Origin: a virus
IMG/VR virus record: IMGVR_UViG_3300010396_000003
Coordinates: 88,426 to 152,425 of that record
Length of the DNA: 64,000 nt
Direction: 5' to 3' (one strand)
Both the position numbers and the translations under genes were made by a program. The first letter of the stretch is position 1. Each line of letters opens with the position of its first letter. The notes beneath the pieces were generated by a model. That model was given only the letters and a program-made list of their open reading frames with translations, searched no databases and had not been told where the DNA came from. Positions 1-7,507 of the stretch are shown here, one piece after another.

Positions 1-89
1 TCTGTATTCCGCGAAATATGGATGAAAACCCATAATATAACGCCAACACAAACGGTTGCAAAAGCAAAACTAATAACTTCATTCATCAT
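1..89 (-). CDS. Small membrane protein, cut by the left window edge
   Basis: The frame reads leftward from ATG at 89, with AAGGAG about seven bases upstream, and is still open at base 1, so the C terminus is missing. The visible 29 residues begin MMNEVISFAFATVC and form one hydrophobic span, as in a one-pass membrane peptide. Its start overlaps the end of the preceding gene by 11 bases, typical of translational coupling in this operon. No function can be assigned. Confidence 0.5.
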   Translation of the reverse strand, partial: MMNEVISFAFATVCVGVILWVFIHISRNT

Positions 90-228
90 CCTTCTCCTTA
101 TCGTCTTCGTCGTCTCCCTCATACTTACGGTCTATAAAATCTCTACCAATGGCAATCCCAGCCAAAGCAATGACTATCCAAAACAAAGTGGCACCGACCG
201 CTACAGCCATATCAAAATTAAAGAACAT
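79..228 (-). CDS. Small membrane protein with acidic tail
   Basis: Forty-nine residues from ATG at 228, chosen because AGGA lies eight bases upstream. The longer frame from 267 would run deep into the gene before it. One transmembrane span (about residues 8-27, VAVGATLFWIVIALAGIAIG) is followed by a strongly charged cytoplasmic tail ending DDEDDKEKDDE. It overlaps the end of the 218-922 gene by 11 bases. Function unknown. Confidence 0.55.
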   Translation of the reverse strand: MFFNFDMAVAVGATLFWIVIALAGIAIGRDFIDRKYEGDDEDDKEKDDE

Positions 229-922
229 AACCACAATCCTTGAAAATGGCTTCGATAGCGTCAGCACGCACGAATGATCCGTAATTCAACATGAACTTTT
301 TGCAATCCTCTGGAGACATTCCGATAATCGTGGTGCGCGGCAGCGCCTTGATCTGTGCTAGGGCTTGCTCTAAAACGGACCGCTTCTTTGATTCGCTTTT
401 TAACCAGTTACTGGCGATTGCCGCTACAGAGTGCATTGAATGTACACCTGCAATTAAGGCAGCAAGCGAGTATCCCGGTTCTAGTGGAGCGTCATTGTCA
501 AACCAATCAGGAACTTCAACAATCTTCACCTTTTTACCGAACTTCATCGCCTGTGCTTCCAATGAAGCCCGTATTTCCTCAAAGTTATCGTGCCGATGTG
601 GTGTGGATTCTCCACAGTAAGGGCAGCGTTGCGTGCCACTTTCGAGGGCTTGCTCCAGTGCGACAATTCTCTGGATTGCGATAGTCAGTCTCTTCTCTAG
701 AGGCAACATGGAGATTGGCGCATCGGCCCACTGAGCTATCTTCTCTGCATCGCTCAGCGGCGTCTTCTCTTGCTGATAGGGCTTGTCTATCAAGGATTTT
801 TCGTACACAAATACCTCTTGCGCAGAATCAAACAGCTTGCCGTCTTTGGCAACGAATTTTCCGTCGTAAACACCTTCCGATTCCCAAATATAGGGATCAT
901 GTGGATTGCGCAGATAGGTCAC
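218..922 (-). CDS. Hypothetical protein with one zinc-knuckle-like motif
   Basis: A 234-residue protein starting at GTG (922), which overlaps the TGA of the next gene as GTGA. The centre holds CPYCGE followed by HRH, a plausible metal-binding knuckle, inside a helical, charged context. The rest shows no recognisable domain. First large gene of a tightly overlapping leftward operon. Function unknown. Confidence 0.6.
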   Translation of the reverse strand: MTYLRNPHDPYIWESEGVYDGKFVAKDGKLFDSAQEVFVYEKSLIDKPYQQEKTPLSDAEKIAQWADAPISMLPLEKRLTIAIQRIVALEQALESGTQRCPYCGESTPHRHDNFEEIRASLEAQAMKFGKKVKIVEVPDWFDNDAPLEPGYSLAALIAGVHSMHSVAAIASNWLKSESKKRSVLEQALAQIKALPRTTIIGMSPEDCKKFMLNYGSFVRADAIEAIFKDCGYVL

Positions 923-1110
923 GATCTGGCGTCTCCCTTCTCGCGCTTGGTCAGTGGGCGCAAATCTCGTTCATCAAATCCAACAGAATTGGAATCGAAC
1001 CAGTAATACCAAACGCCTCCCTGCTCGTCGCGGTGGTCTATTTGTATAAGAACACCAGAAGCGCGGACTCGCACTACCTGCCCCACACGAAATTTCGGCT
1101 TGCGCTTCAC
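919..1110 (-). CDS. Small SH3/KOW-like basic protein
   Basis: Sixty-three residues with a GTG start at 1110. The pattern FRVGQVVRVRASGVLIQI followed by WYYW and a short basic tail resembles a small beta-barrel of the KOW or SH3 type, which in phages often binds RNA or partner proteins. This is a fold guess from the strand pattern only. It is coupled by GTGA overlaps on both sides. Confidence 0.55.
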   Translation of the reverse strand: MKRKPKFRVGQVVRVRASGVLIQIDHRDEQGGVWYYWFDSNSVGFDERDLRPLTKREKGDARS

Positions 1111-1352
1111 TGCGCATCCTTTGGCTCGTGTTTGATCTTAGCCATCGCAATAATTCCCTTTAGGTCGGAGGAGAGTTTAGGAAATTCCTTTTCACAGGCG
1201 ACTGCGTAAGCCTCTAGCGCAGGAATTGAAAATTGGTCGTGGTCTACGTCCAACACGAAATAAAAGCAGTTGGAGTGCTTGCCTGTAGGATCATGGCGAG
1301 TGATTTGGAATTTTCTATACAGTCCTAAATCCTTATCATGGCCGCTGCGCAT
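1107..1352 (-). CDS. Conserved phage hypothetical protein
   Basis: Eighty-one residues if translation starts at the ATG at 1352, which has AAGGGG at good spacing; an alternative ATG lies at 1358. The body (YRKFQITRHDPTGKH, then YFVLDVDHDQFSIPALEAYA) resembles a hypothetical family I recall from many phages of soil bacteria, with no known function. It overlaps the gene before it by 17 bases. Confidence 0.6.
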   Translation of the reverse strand: MRSGHDKDLGLYRKFQITRHDPTGKHSNCFYFVLDVDHDQFSIPALEAYAVACEKEFPKLSSDLKGIIAMAKIKHEPKDAQ

Positions 1353-1950
1353 CTTCATCCCCCTTTGGCTCGCGTGCGGCGAGTGCGCGCTCAATCTCGG
1401 CGATCCGATCCCATATTTTTGGAGCATCACATACGTCTGTAAAATCGTTCTCGTGAAAGTGAGTCCACACCTTAATGTCACGCCTCTCGTCGTGCGCTAA
1501 ATCAGGATCAGAGTCTTCGCAGCATGCGCAATAAATTTTTGCCGCATCGCGTAGCCCTCTGCGCTCTGCCGCTGCGATGGCCTCTTGGAAGGCTGTGCCG
1601 ACTGGGATACGGAGGATTCTTTCTTTAATCTCAGGCTGCCATGCAAAACCATCTACGTTTGTACACCGATCCCGCATCGCGCCTTCTCCTTCAGCGCGTG
1701 CGGTCTGAAGCAAACGGTCTACTTCATTTTTAATTTCGATATCGCCGCCAACTTTAGGAAACTCCCGCAGGGAATATCGAATCTCATCTAACATCCAATT
1801 CGCTCCGGCATGGTGTGCGGTCTGCTGGAGGCGGGTGAGGATGGGTATAAGGTTCTTAACAATTCTGGCAGTTGTCCACTCATCCGCGAGCGCATCACCA
1901 ATTACGCCAACTATCTCCCGCGCCGTAGCTTCGAGTGATTGGTCGGTCAT
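1336..1950 (-). CDS. Hypothetical helical protein
   Basis: A 204-residue protein from ATG at 1950, coupled by an ATGA overlap to the 31-residue membrane peptide upstream. It is largely helical and rich in Ala, Glu and Arg, with a CACCEDSD motif near residue 140 that could bind metal. The last segment (IWDRIAEIERALAAREP) looks like a coiled coil. No family recognised. Confidence 0.55.
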   Translation of the reverse strand: MTDQSLEATAREIVGVIGDALADEWTTARIVKNLIPILTRLQQTAHHAGANWMLDEIRYSLREFPKVGGDIEIKNEVDRLLQTARAEGEGAMRDRCTNVDGFAWQPEIKERILRIPVGTAFQEAIAAAERRGLRDAAKIYCACCEDSDPDLAHDERRDIKVWTHFHENDFTDVCDAPKIWDRIAEIERALAAREPKGDEDAQRP

Positions 1951-2042
1951 GGTCTTACTCCCGCAAGAATAAAAGCGAGCACAAGCAATACCAGACCGGC
2001 AATTAAAACCAAATCGTGCCAGTCAAGGTTTCGTAATCTCAT
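1947..2042 (-). CDS. 31-residue membrane peptide
   Basis: A short gene from ATG at 2042 with GAGGAG just upstream. It encodes MRLRNLDWHDLVLIAG followed by a hydrophobic helix and a stop that overlaps the next start as ATGA. A strong ribosome site and coupling on its downstream side make it credible despite its size. One-pass membrane peptide of unknown role. Confidence 0.5.
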   Translation of the reverse strand: MRLRNLDWHDLVLIAGLVLLVLAFILAGVRP

Positions 2043-2059
2043 TACTGGCTCCTCCCGCT

Positions 2060-2206
2060 CTAATTCCAATGAGCGTTTCCGATTAAATAAGCAAATAGCG
2101 ACAGTACAACAACGACAAATACTGCGCTCGTAATAAACGGATGATTTAGCGGAAAATAGACAGTTCTAATCGTCCACTCGAACAACATTGGGTGATTCTC
2201 AAACAT
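2060..2206 (-). CDS. 48-residue membrane protein
   Basis: Starts at ATG 2206, directly after GGAGGG inside the end of the upstream gene, and ends at TAG 2060. It begins MFENHPMLFEWTIRTV and carries one C-terminal hydrophobic helix (FITSAVFVVVVLSLFAYLIG). Probably an inner-membrane peptide. It sits between two other coupled genes. Function unknown. Confidence 0.5.
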   Translation of the reverse strand: MFENHPMLFEWTIRTVYFPLNHPFITSAVFVVVVLSLFAYLIGNAHWN

Positions 2207-2795
2207 GGCTCCCTCCCGCTTGTCGCTCTAGCTCGGCGATGTGCTGACAACCAAGACAATCTCTCGGCTGGACCAGCCGATGCGCATCCGGGCAATGCCA
2301 CCACTTTGCTTCCTCCAGCCTCTCGGCAGCGACGAATGTGCGGATGGCGGGCATCAATGCTCTTGCGGTATATCTTGCGAATCTTTTCCCGTGCGGGATT
2401 TCGGAGATTCGCTCTTCTATCTCCCGCTCCAACTCCTCCAGCGAGTGCGGGACAGCGTGTTGGGTAGCCTCCAGCTTCTCTTCCAGGTCGTTTATTCGGC
2501 TGAGTAGACATGCTGGACAGCCGCCGATTTCATCTACTACCCATCCCTGTGGCCCTCCAGTTTCATGGCCGATTTCTTCTAAAGACTGATTGCCGCATTT
2601 TTCGCATTTATGCTGTAGCTGCTTCGCTTCGTCGCGGGAGGCGGAGAGTTGCTGCATAAGAGCGAACAAAATTTGGTGGTTATGTCCCCAGGAGCGTTTA
2701 CAAGTGCATTCCGCACGAGGAAACGGACAGTTGATAACTGGCTTCCACTGAAAAGCCTCTATGTAATTCTCTAAATCTGTTTGTGTGTCTGCCAT
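2199..2795 (-). CDS. Cys-rich hypothetical protein with several zinc-binding motifs
   Basis: A 198-residue protein with three Cys/His clusters: CPFPRAECTC near residue 24, CEKCGN plus GGCPACLL (about 64-95), and HCPDAH with CLGC near the C terminus. A long coiled coil (about 100-130) separates the second and third. This looks like a multi-finger scaffold or nucleic-acid-binding protein, but no named family is recognised. The start at 2795 lies two bases after the previous stop. Confidence 0.55.
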   Translation of the reverse strand: MADTQTDLENYIEAFQWKPVINCPFPRAECTCKRSWGHNHQILFALMQQLSASRDEAKQLQHKCEKCGNQSLEEIGHETGGPQGWVVDEIGGCPACLLSRINDLEEKLEATQHAVPHSLEELEREIEERISEIPHGKRFARYTARALMPAIRTFVAAERLEEAKWWHCPDAHRLVQPRDCLGCQHIAELERQAGGSHV

Positions 2796-2796
2796 A

Positions 2797-3225
2797 TTAA
2801 TTTCCCGCCAGCGCTTCTAATAGCGCGTGGATTTTCTGGCTACAAAACGCGGCATGTTGTTCCGTTGGACTGGGATAAGGAGCATTACAAGAACATTCAT
2901 CCGGAACAAATGAAGCCGCCAGCTTTAGAATTGTTTTGTGTTTTTGATATGGCACGCAACCAAAAATAAATTCAGGCAGATCGAATTTACACATAAAATC
3001 AACCGCTAGGTTGCGCTGTTTAAATTTACAATTACAAGTATCGTCGCAGGGACACTCTTCGTCATGATCGCCGGCGTGATCGACAACATATTCCCGGAGC
3101 AACGATTGCGCCGAAAGAAACCGACAGAATTGTTCTTTGTTTAATTGAGTGCTGGCGTCGATAATAGCGCGCACCGCTTCGGATCCGCCGATTACATCCG
3201 AGAATGAATCGATAGTATCGGTCAT
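2797..3225 (-). CDS. Cys-rich hypothetical protein
   Basis: A 142-residue protein. The middle contains an acidic Cys cluster (DEECPCDDTCNCKF) and the end another (CSCN, then HAAFCSQKIHALLEALAG). A similar C-terminal pattern with Cys before a helix is common in small phage proteins of unknown function. A ribosome site AAAGGA precedes the ATG at 3225. No function assigned. Confidence 0.55.
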   Translation of the reverse strand: MTDTIDSFSDVIGGSEAVRAIIDASTQLNKEQFCRFLSAQSLLREYVVDHAGDHDEECPCDDTCNCKFKQRNLAVDFMCKFDLPEFIFGCVPYQKHKTILKLAASFVPDECSCNAPYPSPTEQHAAFCSQKIHALLEALAGN

Positions 3226-3239
3226 CGAGGTCCTTTCGT

Positions 3240-3497
3240 TTATTTACAGCCTTGTCCGGTGGTGAGTGCGATTGAATCGTCATGTTCGTTTGGGATGATA
3301 CCGACATAAATCGCGCAAGTTCCGTCCTGAACTTTATAGAGTTTGGCAGTACCCGTATTCCACCCCGAGCCAAACCCGTAGGATCCGGTCGACTGGCTCC
3401 AGATCTCCCAGGAACGGTTTTGTTGTGCATATGTCTTTGCTATACCGCTAAACAGCAGTATTGCGACCAAAACACCGAAGATTACACCGATTTTCAT
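3240..3497 (-). CDS. Secreted or periplasmic small protein with Sec signal peptide
   Basis: Eighty-five residues from ATG at 3497 (GGAGG nine bases upstream; longer upstream frames lack a ribosome site). Residues 1-24 (MKIGVIFGVLVAILLFSGIA...) form a typical Sec signal with an AxA-like end (KTYA). The mature part is about 60 residues, rich in Ser, Gly and aromatic residues, with two Cys (GTCAIYVG, GQGCK) that could form a disulfide. It may act at the envelope, for example in superinfection exclusion or lysis control; that is a guess. Confidence 0.55.
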   Translation of the reverse strand: MKIGVIFGVLVAILLFSGIAKTYAQQNRSWEIWSQSTGSYGFGSGWNTGTAKLYKVQDGTCAIYVGIIPNEHDDSIALTTGQGCK

Positions 3498-3706
3498 TCT
3501 TTCCTCCAATAATGTAGGCGAATACCGCTGCGTCCATCGGGAACTTCGCCCATTCCCTCGAGACAAGCATCGAAAATCTTTTGATGCTGGTCACAATAAA
3601 CGACCGTTTCCACTTCGTCTTCGATACAGCGATCGTTACATTCGATCATTGCCGGACAATGCTCCGGCGCCAGATTGGCATAACTACATCGATGCAGGTG
3701 CGTCAT
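3494..3706 (-). CDS. Small Cys-rich protein
   Basis: Seventy residues from ATG at 3706, inside the end of the helicase-loader candidate. Cys at about positions 7, 17, 23, 27 and 38 (LHRCSYANLAPEHCPAM, CNDRCIED, VVYCDQH) look like a treble-clef or ribbon zinc site. The stop overlaps the next start as ATGA. Function unknown. Confidence 0.5.
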   Translation of the reverse strand: MTHLHRCSYANLAPEHCPAMIECNDRCIEDEVETVVYCDQHQKIFDACLEGMGEVPDGRSGIRLHYWRKE

Positions 3707-4442
3707 TCCGCCTCGACAGATATTCGTGTAACTGCTTCTTTTGTTCGGTTTGCCGGCGTGCCAATTCTTCGTCGGTCGGCGGAACATAGGGTTCCTCGGA
3801 AAAAGCATGTACGTTTCGGAAAGATTTAAGATTCGCTTCCAGTTTCTGGGATTCAGGCTGAGGCAATGCCTTCTTTTCCGCGGTCGACTCGACCAAAACC
3901 TTGATTTCCGCGGGCACACCCAATATCGGATGAGTCTCGGTGAGCTCGATATCCCGTAAATAGGCTTCGATGAATCGTTTCTTCGCCCACACAAGCTGGT
4001 CGCCGGTCATTTGGGAAATGTTATGAACCCCACCGGCCGAGGCTGCCGATCGAAAAACATGCTCTGTTAGTTTTGGTCCGCGCCAGCCAATATCCGGATG
4101 ATAGTGTTTATGAATGGACGTCAACAGCGCTTGCCAAGCTTGATCGGCTTCTTCGGTAAGCTGAATCTCTTTCGCTTGGTCGATAAGATCCAGAAAGTGA
4201 GCCGGCAAGGGAAACGGTACTTGCGCGCTGGGAATAAATTTCTTAGCCAGCCTATTAAAGGTCGGGCTTAATTGCTCGTCGGGAATATCGTGCAAAAGCC
4301 TCACCCAAAGGCTAAAAATCCGCTCGTTAATCTTGAATTTATAAAGGTCACCCAGTATTACCAGGCTTTCTTTTATTTTTAAGTCCCGCGGCGGTGAGGT
4401 TTGCGTCCGTGATGTCGTCATACTCTTCTTGCGAGAATCCAT
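3684..4442 (-). CDS. Candidate replicative-helicase loader (lambda P-like), uncertain
   Basis: A 252-residue protein directly downstream of the replication initiator, the place where lambda-like phages keep a helicase loader. I start it at ATG 4442 because GGAGG lies just upstream. The middle part (LHDIPDEQLSPTFNRLAKKF then PFPLPAHFLDLIDQA) resembles the helical domain seen in phage P/DnaC-type loader proteins, which bring the host DnaB ring to the origin. No Walker motif is visible, so an ATP-dependent DnaC role is unlikely. The assignment rests mainly on context. Confidence 0.4.
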   Translation of the reverse strand: MDSRKKSMTTSRTQTSPPRDLKIKESLVILGDLYKFKINERIFSLWVRLLHDIPDEQLSPTFNRLAKKFIPSAQVPFPLPAHFLDLIDQAKEIQLTEEADQAWQALLTSIHKHYHPDIGWRGPKLTEHVFRSAASAGGVHNISQMTGDQLVWAKKRFIEAYLRDIELTETHPILGVPAEIKVLVESTAEKKALPQPESQKLEANLKSFRNVHAFSEEPYVPPTDEELARRQTEQKKQLHEYLSRRNDAPASM

Positions 4443-5058
4443 TCCGTCCTCCATTCCTGTTTCCGTTTAAATTCACCTTATAGCGGCTCAGCCAGCTATT
4501 GGCGAAACGTCCATAATTGCGATACGTCCGCTGATTCGAAACCAGCCACGCGTCCATCTTTTTATATTCAGCATCCAAGTCCAGACCTTGATAGGCCTGT
4601 TTCAAAGACTCATGAACACTGGCCGTAATCTCGAGCCGTTGCCCTTTAAAATAGATTGGCTGGGGAAGGAGTTCCTGTTGGCGGTACTTTTTGGTGCGTT
4701 GGTATTCCGATTGGTATTTGTCCCAGTTTAAAATCGTGATTTTGTAGAGAGGAATAGGTGCTTTGTGTGTGATCTCGACTAAAATCTTGTCTGCTTTCCG
4801 GAAAAGTTCAAAGGTTTCCAGAACGTCAATCTCACCTTTTGCGTCATATGCCTCGTAGATTTTTAGCGGATAACCGACAAATGTATCGCCATCCTTGCCG
4901 GCTACCACCACCCCCGGGAACCGCGATCGGGCCGCCATTGCCATCAGATCAACCCAAAACGCTCGCTGCGCTCCCGACATCGTGTGACGCGTTGTGCCCG
5001 TTAACCACTCTTCCGCAAATAACTTAAGCCAAGTTCTTCTACCGAGTTTAGGATTCAA
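4348..5058 (-). CDS. Phage replication initiator / replisome organiser
   Basis: A 236-residue protein, TTG start at 5058. The N-terminal part is a winged-helix-like domain, and the segment YKITILNWDKYQSEYQRTKKYRQ is characteristic of phage replisome-organiser proteins that bind origin iterons. A flexible Asn/Gly linker and C-terminal helix would contact the loader. It overlaps the loader candidate by about 95 bases. The adjacent non-coding region carries iteron-like repeats, which fits an initiator acting beside its own gene. Confidence 0.6.
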   Translation of the reverse strand: MNPKLGRRTWLKLFAEEWLTGTTRHTMSGAQRAFWVDLMAMAARSRFPGVVVAGKDGDTFVGYPLKIYEAYDAKGEIDVLETFELFRKADKILVEITHKAPIPLYKITILNWDKYQSEYQRTKKYRQQELLPQPIYFKGQRLEITASVHESLKQAYQGLDLDAEYKKMDAWLVSNQRTYRNYGRFANSWLSRYKVNLNGNRNGGRNGFSQEEYDDITDANLTAAGLKNKRKPGNTG

Positions 5059-5176
5059 GAGGAGTTTACTCCGGTGACCACCTTACAGGAACGAGCCGAA
5101 ACTCTATACGTAGTTTTTTGTAGTTTCAAGGCAAATTTTCGTGTTTTTTTCGTACCATATGTCATTGAGATGCCCT

Positions 5177-5185
5177 TAATCCACA
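5177..5185 (+). promoter_or_regulatory. DnaA-box-like site
   Basis: TAATCCACA differs at one position from the DnaA box TTATCCACA and lies about 40 bases left of the iterons. A single box of this quality can arise by chance, so it matters only in this context. Confidence 0.3.
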
Positions 5186-5223
5186 CCTTTTACACACCAA
5201 TATTCAGTGCTTTGTACGTATTT

Positions 5224-5255
5224 GCTACAGATAGTGCTACAGATTTGCTACAAAT
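5224..5255 (+). repeat. Three tandem 9-base iterons
   Basis: GCTACAGAT (5224), GCTACAGAT (5236) and GCTACAAAT (5247) follow each other at 11-12 base spacing, about one helical turn, so a protein could bind all three on one face. They lie about 170 bases upstream of the initiator start. Confidence 0.55.
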
Positions 5256-5290
5256 AATGTACGCTCGCGGCTACGCTTAAGGTAACAAGA

Positions 5291-5322
5291 CAGAAGTAGA
5301 AGTAGAAGAGAGAAGTAGAAAC
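5291..5322 (+). repeat. Purine-rich AGAAGT repeat tract
   Basis: AGAAGT or AGAAGA units recur five times in about 30 bases, giving an almost pure purine strand. Such tracts can bend DNA or form triplexes; here it borders the iterons. Confidence 0.45.
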
Positions 5323-5707
5323 AGAGAACTGCTTTTAAAGCTATACGCATTCGAATTAATTAACCTACTTTAATTGCCTAAGCTGTTCTAAGGAATATAC
5401 GGTATTCAATCACAAACCAGCCTGTGAGCCGTTCTTCGGACCTGGATCGGGTAAAGTGGCTAAGACCTTACCAAAATCGCTCCTGGAGCCTCTAATGACT
5501 AAATCTGCCCTAAATCTGCCCTCTTGCCAACCTCCCTGTAATCCCACAATCAAAATCCTCCAACTGAATTAGAATGTTTTTATGAATAACTCTCAGTTCT
5601 CCGATCAACCTCTCTATGCTCGCCCAGCTCTTCCTAGAACGGATCCATAAAAAATTCTAAATCCTAAACCGAAACCGAATTTTTATTTTAAAAACCTAGT
5701 ACCGCTA

Positions 5708-5723
5708 CCCCGGTAAACCGGGG
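5708..5723. repeat. GC-rich hairpin (CCCCGG-TAAA-CCGGGG)
   Basis: A perfect 6-base-pair inverted repeat with a four-base loop. No T tract follows on either strand, so it is not a typical terminator. It may mark the edge of the origin region. Confidence 0.4.
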
Positions 5724-5828
5724 CGCCACCACTCAAAAGTTTTCGCCGGACCTTCGCCACCCACCGCGGAACCACACCCACCACACCACCACAAGCCACA
5801 CCACATCACAACCAAATAATTTTTGTGG

Positions 5829-5871
5829 AAAAAAAAAAATCGCGGCCACCGTTGAATTGGTGACCGCGATT
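5829..5871 (-). terminator. Rho-independent terminator of the 5887-6099 gene
   Basis: On the minus strand a 13-pair stem (AATCGCGGTCACC with GGTGGCCGCGATT, one U-G wobble) is followed by eleven T. It begins 16 bases after the stop codon. The wobble is allowed only in the minus-strand RNA, which confirms the direction. Confidence 0.85.
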
Positions 5872-5886
5872 ACCGGAAGGATTTTT

Positions 5887-6099
5887 TTAATTCGGCTTAC
5901 GGCGAGGCCGCGATGCATCAACAAAAGCGATTACGCGCGTTGCTTGTTCTCTCGCGCGTTCCACTTCGTAATAACGCGCCATCGGTGACGTGTGCGCGTC
6001 TATAGCGATCACTTCAAATTCAGAAAGCGAATTATCTGCAATGGCGTTTACGGATTCCCGAATCGTTTCCAGCAATTTCGTATACGTAGGATTCAACAT
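5887..6099 (-). CDS. Hypothetical protein
   Basis: Seventy residues from ATG at 6099 (GAAAGG upstream), directly before a strong terminator, so it is the last gene of its operon. Mostly helical, with a basic end (SRPRRKPN). Codon choice in this 5887-7309 block favours GCG- and CGC-containing codons more than the surrounding operons. Function unknown. Confidence 0.55.
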   Translation of the reverse strand: MLNPTYTKLLETIRESVNAIADNSLSEFEVIAIDAHTSPMARYYEVERAREQATRVIAFVDASRPRRKPN

Positions 6100-6171
6100 T
6101 GGCGTTACCTTTCAGGACCTGCGGCGCGTTTGCGTTTGGTTCGTGCTACGCATTTTGAACGCGGTTAGAAG

Positions 6172-6771
6172 TTAAACGGCAATATAACCAACCTTGCGGT
6201 TACGGCGAATCCGGCGACCAGTTAAGCGCCGTTTATGATTCGCGGCGCGTTCTAGTTTATTTAATTCGCGTTCCTGTTTTGTTTCGGCGCGCAGATGTTC
6301 GCGGTATTGTTTGTCGGTTAGAACGTTTGTGTCTGGTACGTCAAAAAATTCGGACAGGAATTTACAAAAAGCGTAGCTAAATTCTGGCGTTATTTTGTCT
6401 GTTGATAGCGTGTGTGTTTCGTGTCCGCCGAAAATTCCAACCGATCGGTCTGACGGAATTTCGACATGGAAGGTTTCGGTTTGTTGTTTTTGTGTGGCGA
6501 GTCTGCGCGTCTTGCGTGGTTTGCGCGTGAAGTATTTAGCCGCGTTGAACGCAAAATCAAAAATGGTTTGGAGTGTTTCCACGGTGAAGTTTTGTTCCTT
6601 ATTCGCGGAATTGTCCGACAGGTGTGTTTCGATAAAATTTTCTGCGATGTTGAGGCGAGTGTCTGTTGGTTCCTCTGTGTCGTTTGTAGGAATAAACGTA
6701 TCTTCGCTGACATATTGGAGTAAGAACGCGGCGCGTCTCTTTAGAATGCGTGTCTTGTCCGGTCTGCGCAT
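6172..6771 (-). CDS. Hypothetical basic protein
   Basis: A 199-residue protein with a very basic start (MRRPDKTRILKRRAAFLLQY) and end (RRLTGRRIRRNRKVGYIAV) around a central acidic and helical part. The charged ends suggest nucleic-acid binding. No family recognised. It belongs to the compact module between the 7.38 kb promoter and the 5.83 kb terminator. Confidence 0.5.
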   Translation of the reverse strand: MRRPDKTRILKRRAAFLLQYVSEDTFIPTNDTEEPTDTRLNIAENFIETHLSDNSANKEQNFTVETLQTIFDFAFNAAKYFTRKPRKTRRLATQKQQTETFHVEIPSDRSVGIFGGHETHTLSTDKITPEFSYAFCKFLSEFFDVPDTNVLTDKQYREHLRAETKQERELNKLERAANHKRRLTGRRIRRNRKVGYIAV

Positions 6772-6803
6772 CTTGAATCTTACCTTTCTGCGCGTTCGCG
6801 CGG

Positions 6804-7010
6804 TTAGATGTTGCGGTTTAAATACGCGGTTAGCGTTGCCATGAAATAAAATGCTTCGATAAGGAAAAGAGTAGAAGCGAAATTCTGTATCGCCTTATCG
6901 CGGTATAGAAACGCGATGAGGAAAATAAAGAATGTGCAAAGTAGCGCGATTGCGATAGCCGGAAGTGTGGGAACGAAAAGACTGGCAAGAAGCGAAATTA
7001 CGGTTTGCAT
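6804..7010 (-). CDS. Two-span membrane protein
   Basis: Sixty-eight residues with two hydrophobic spans (about 4-34, and 45-63). Length and topology would fit a class II holin, but many phage membrane proteins look like this and no lysis gene is adjacent. It lies downstream of a strong terminator, so it needs its own promoter; a TTAGAGTCTAA element occurs at 7031-7041. Confidence 0.5.
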   Translation of the reverse strand: MQTVISLLASLFVPTLPAIAIALLCTFFIFLIAFLYRDKAIQNFASTLFLIEAFYFMATLTAYLNRNI

Positions 7011-7030
7011 TGTTGGTGCCTCGCTTTCGA

Positions 7031-7041
7031 TTAGAGTCTAA
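7031..7041. promoter_or_regulatory. TTAGAGTCTAA operator-like palindrome
   Basis: An 11-base palindrome (TTAGA-G-TCTAA) 20 bases upstream of the 6804-7010 gene. The same sequence lies inside the strong promoter at 56453-56481 and, with one change, at 43416-43426. Confidence 0.4.
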
Positions 7042-7080
7042 AAAAAAATCGCGCGATACGGGTTAGCGTATCGCGCGATT
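7040..7080 (-). terminator. Rho-independent terminator of the 7091-7309 gene
   Basis: A perfect 14-pair stem (AATCGCGCGATACG with its complement) with a six-base loop and nine T on the minus strand, starting 11 bases after the stop codon. One of the strongest terminators in the window. Confidence 0.9.
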
Positions 7081-7090
7081 AGGGAGGCGA

Positions 7091-7309
7091 CTAGGCCGCC
7101 TGTAGGTAACGCTGTACGGCGGGCAACGAACGATGTGCGTTGACAAATTGCGTCAAGCGCTTGGTTTGCGCGGCGCGTTCCTTCGGCGAGCGCTCTTTTT
7201 GGAACGTCTTGTTGGTGTGGGCGCGCAGAGCAGCGAAGGTACGGGTTAGGTTTAACTGAGTCTTTGTGAGTGTGGAGGCGGGTTTCGTTGCTTTCTTGGT
7301 TGCTTTCAT
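7091..7309 (-). CDS. Small basic (histone H1-like) protein
   Basis: Seventy-two residues from ATG at 7309 (upstream AAAGCGAG). The N terminus is Lys/Ala/Thr/Pro-rich (MKATKKATKPASTLTKTQL), as in H1-like and nucleoid-associated proteins; the rest is helical with many Arg. Net charge is strongly positive. It has its own promoter and terminator, so it is a single-gene unit that could be made early and at high level. DNA binding is inferred from composition. Confidence 0.55.
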   Translation of the reverse strand: MKATKKATKPASTLTKTQLNLTRTFAALRAHTNKTFQKERSPKERAAQTKRLTQFVNAHRSLPAVQRYLQAA

Positions 7310-7374
7310 TGTGTCTCGCTTTCGTTGTGGCGCGTTGTGCTTTGATCGGGCTTGCACGTTTGCGCTACTAAGAC

Positions 7375-7403
7375 ATTATGAGGTTAGACGGTAACTTTGT
7401 AAA
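7375..7403 (-). promoter_or_regulatory. Sigma70-type promoter for the 7091-7309 gene
   Basis: On the minus strand, TTTACA at 7403-7398 and CATAAT at 7380-7375 are separated by exactly 17 bases. The spacer contains TTACCGTCTAACCT, which aligns position by position with the spacer of the 56.46 kb promoter (TTAGACTCTAACTT). Confidence 0.7.
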
Positions 7404-7507
7404 GATAAATCAGCATTCAAATTCCAAATACCTAGACGGTCTGCGCATTAATATTTTCTATCGGACAACATTCGCTTTTTATTCGCTGTGCTGATAGATG
7501 AACAACT

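Larger units (their letters stand above)
5059..5828. other. Long non-coding region, candidate replication origin
   Basis: About 770 bases without a credible gene. From the left it holds an AT-rich stretch with runs of T, a DnaA-box-like site, three tandem GCTACARAT repeats, a purine-rich AGAAGT repeat tract, more AT-rich DNA (AATTAATTAACC near 5355) and a GC hairpin near the right end. The mix of iterons, a DnaA-like site and AT-rich DNA next to the initiator gene is what phage and plasmid origins look like. Function inferred from layout only. Confidence 0.45.

Noticed and set aside
22-243. Plus-strand frame with one hydrophobic stretch
   Set aside because: It lies antisense to two coupled minus-strand genes with good ribosome sites and has none itself.
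5733-5924. Minus-strand Trp/Val-rich frame
   Set aside because: It crosses a strong terminator and has no ribosome site; its hydrophobic look comes from the AC-rich plus strand.
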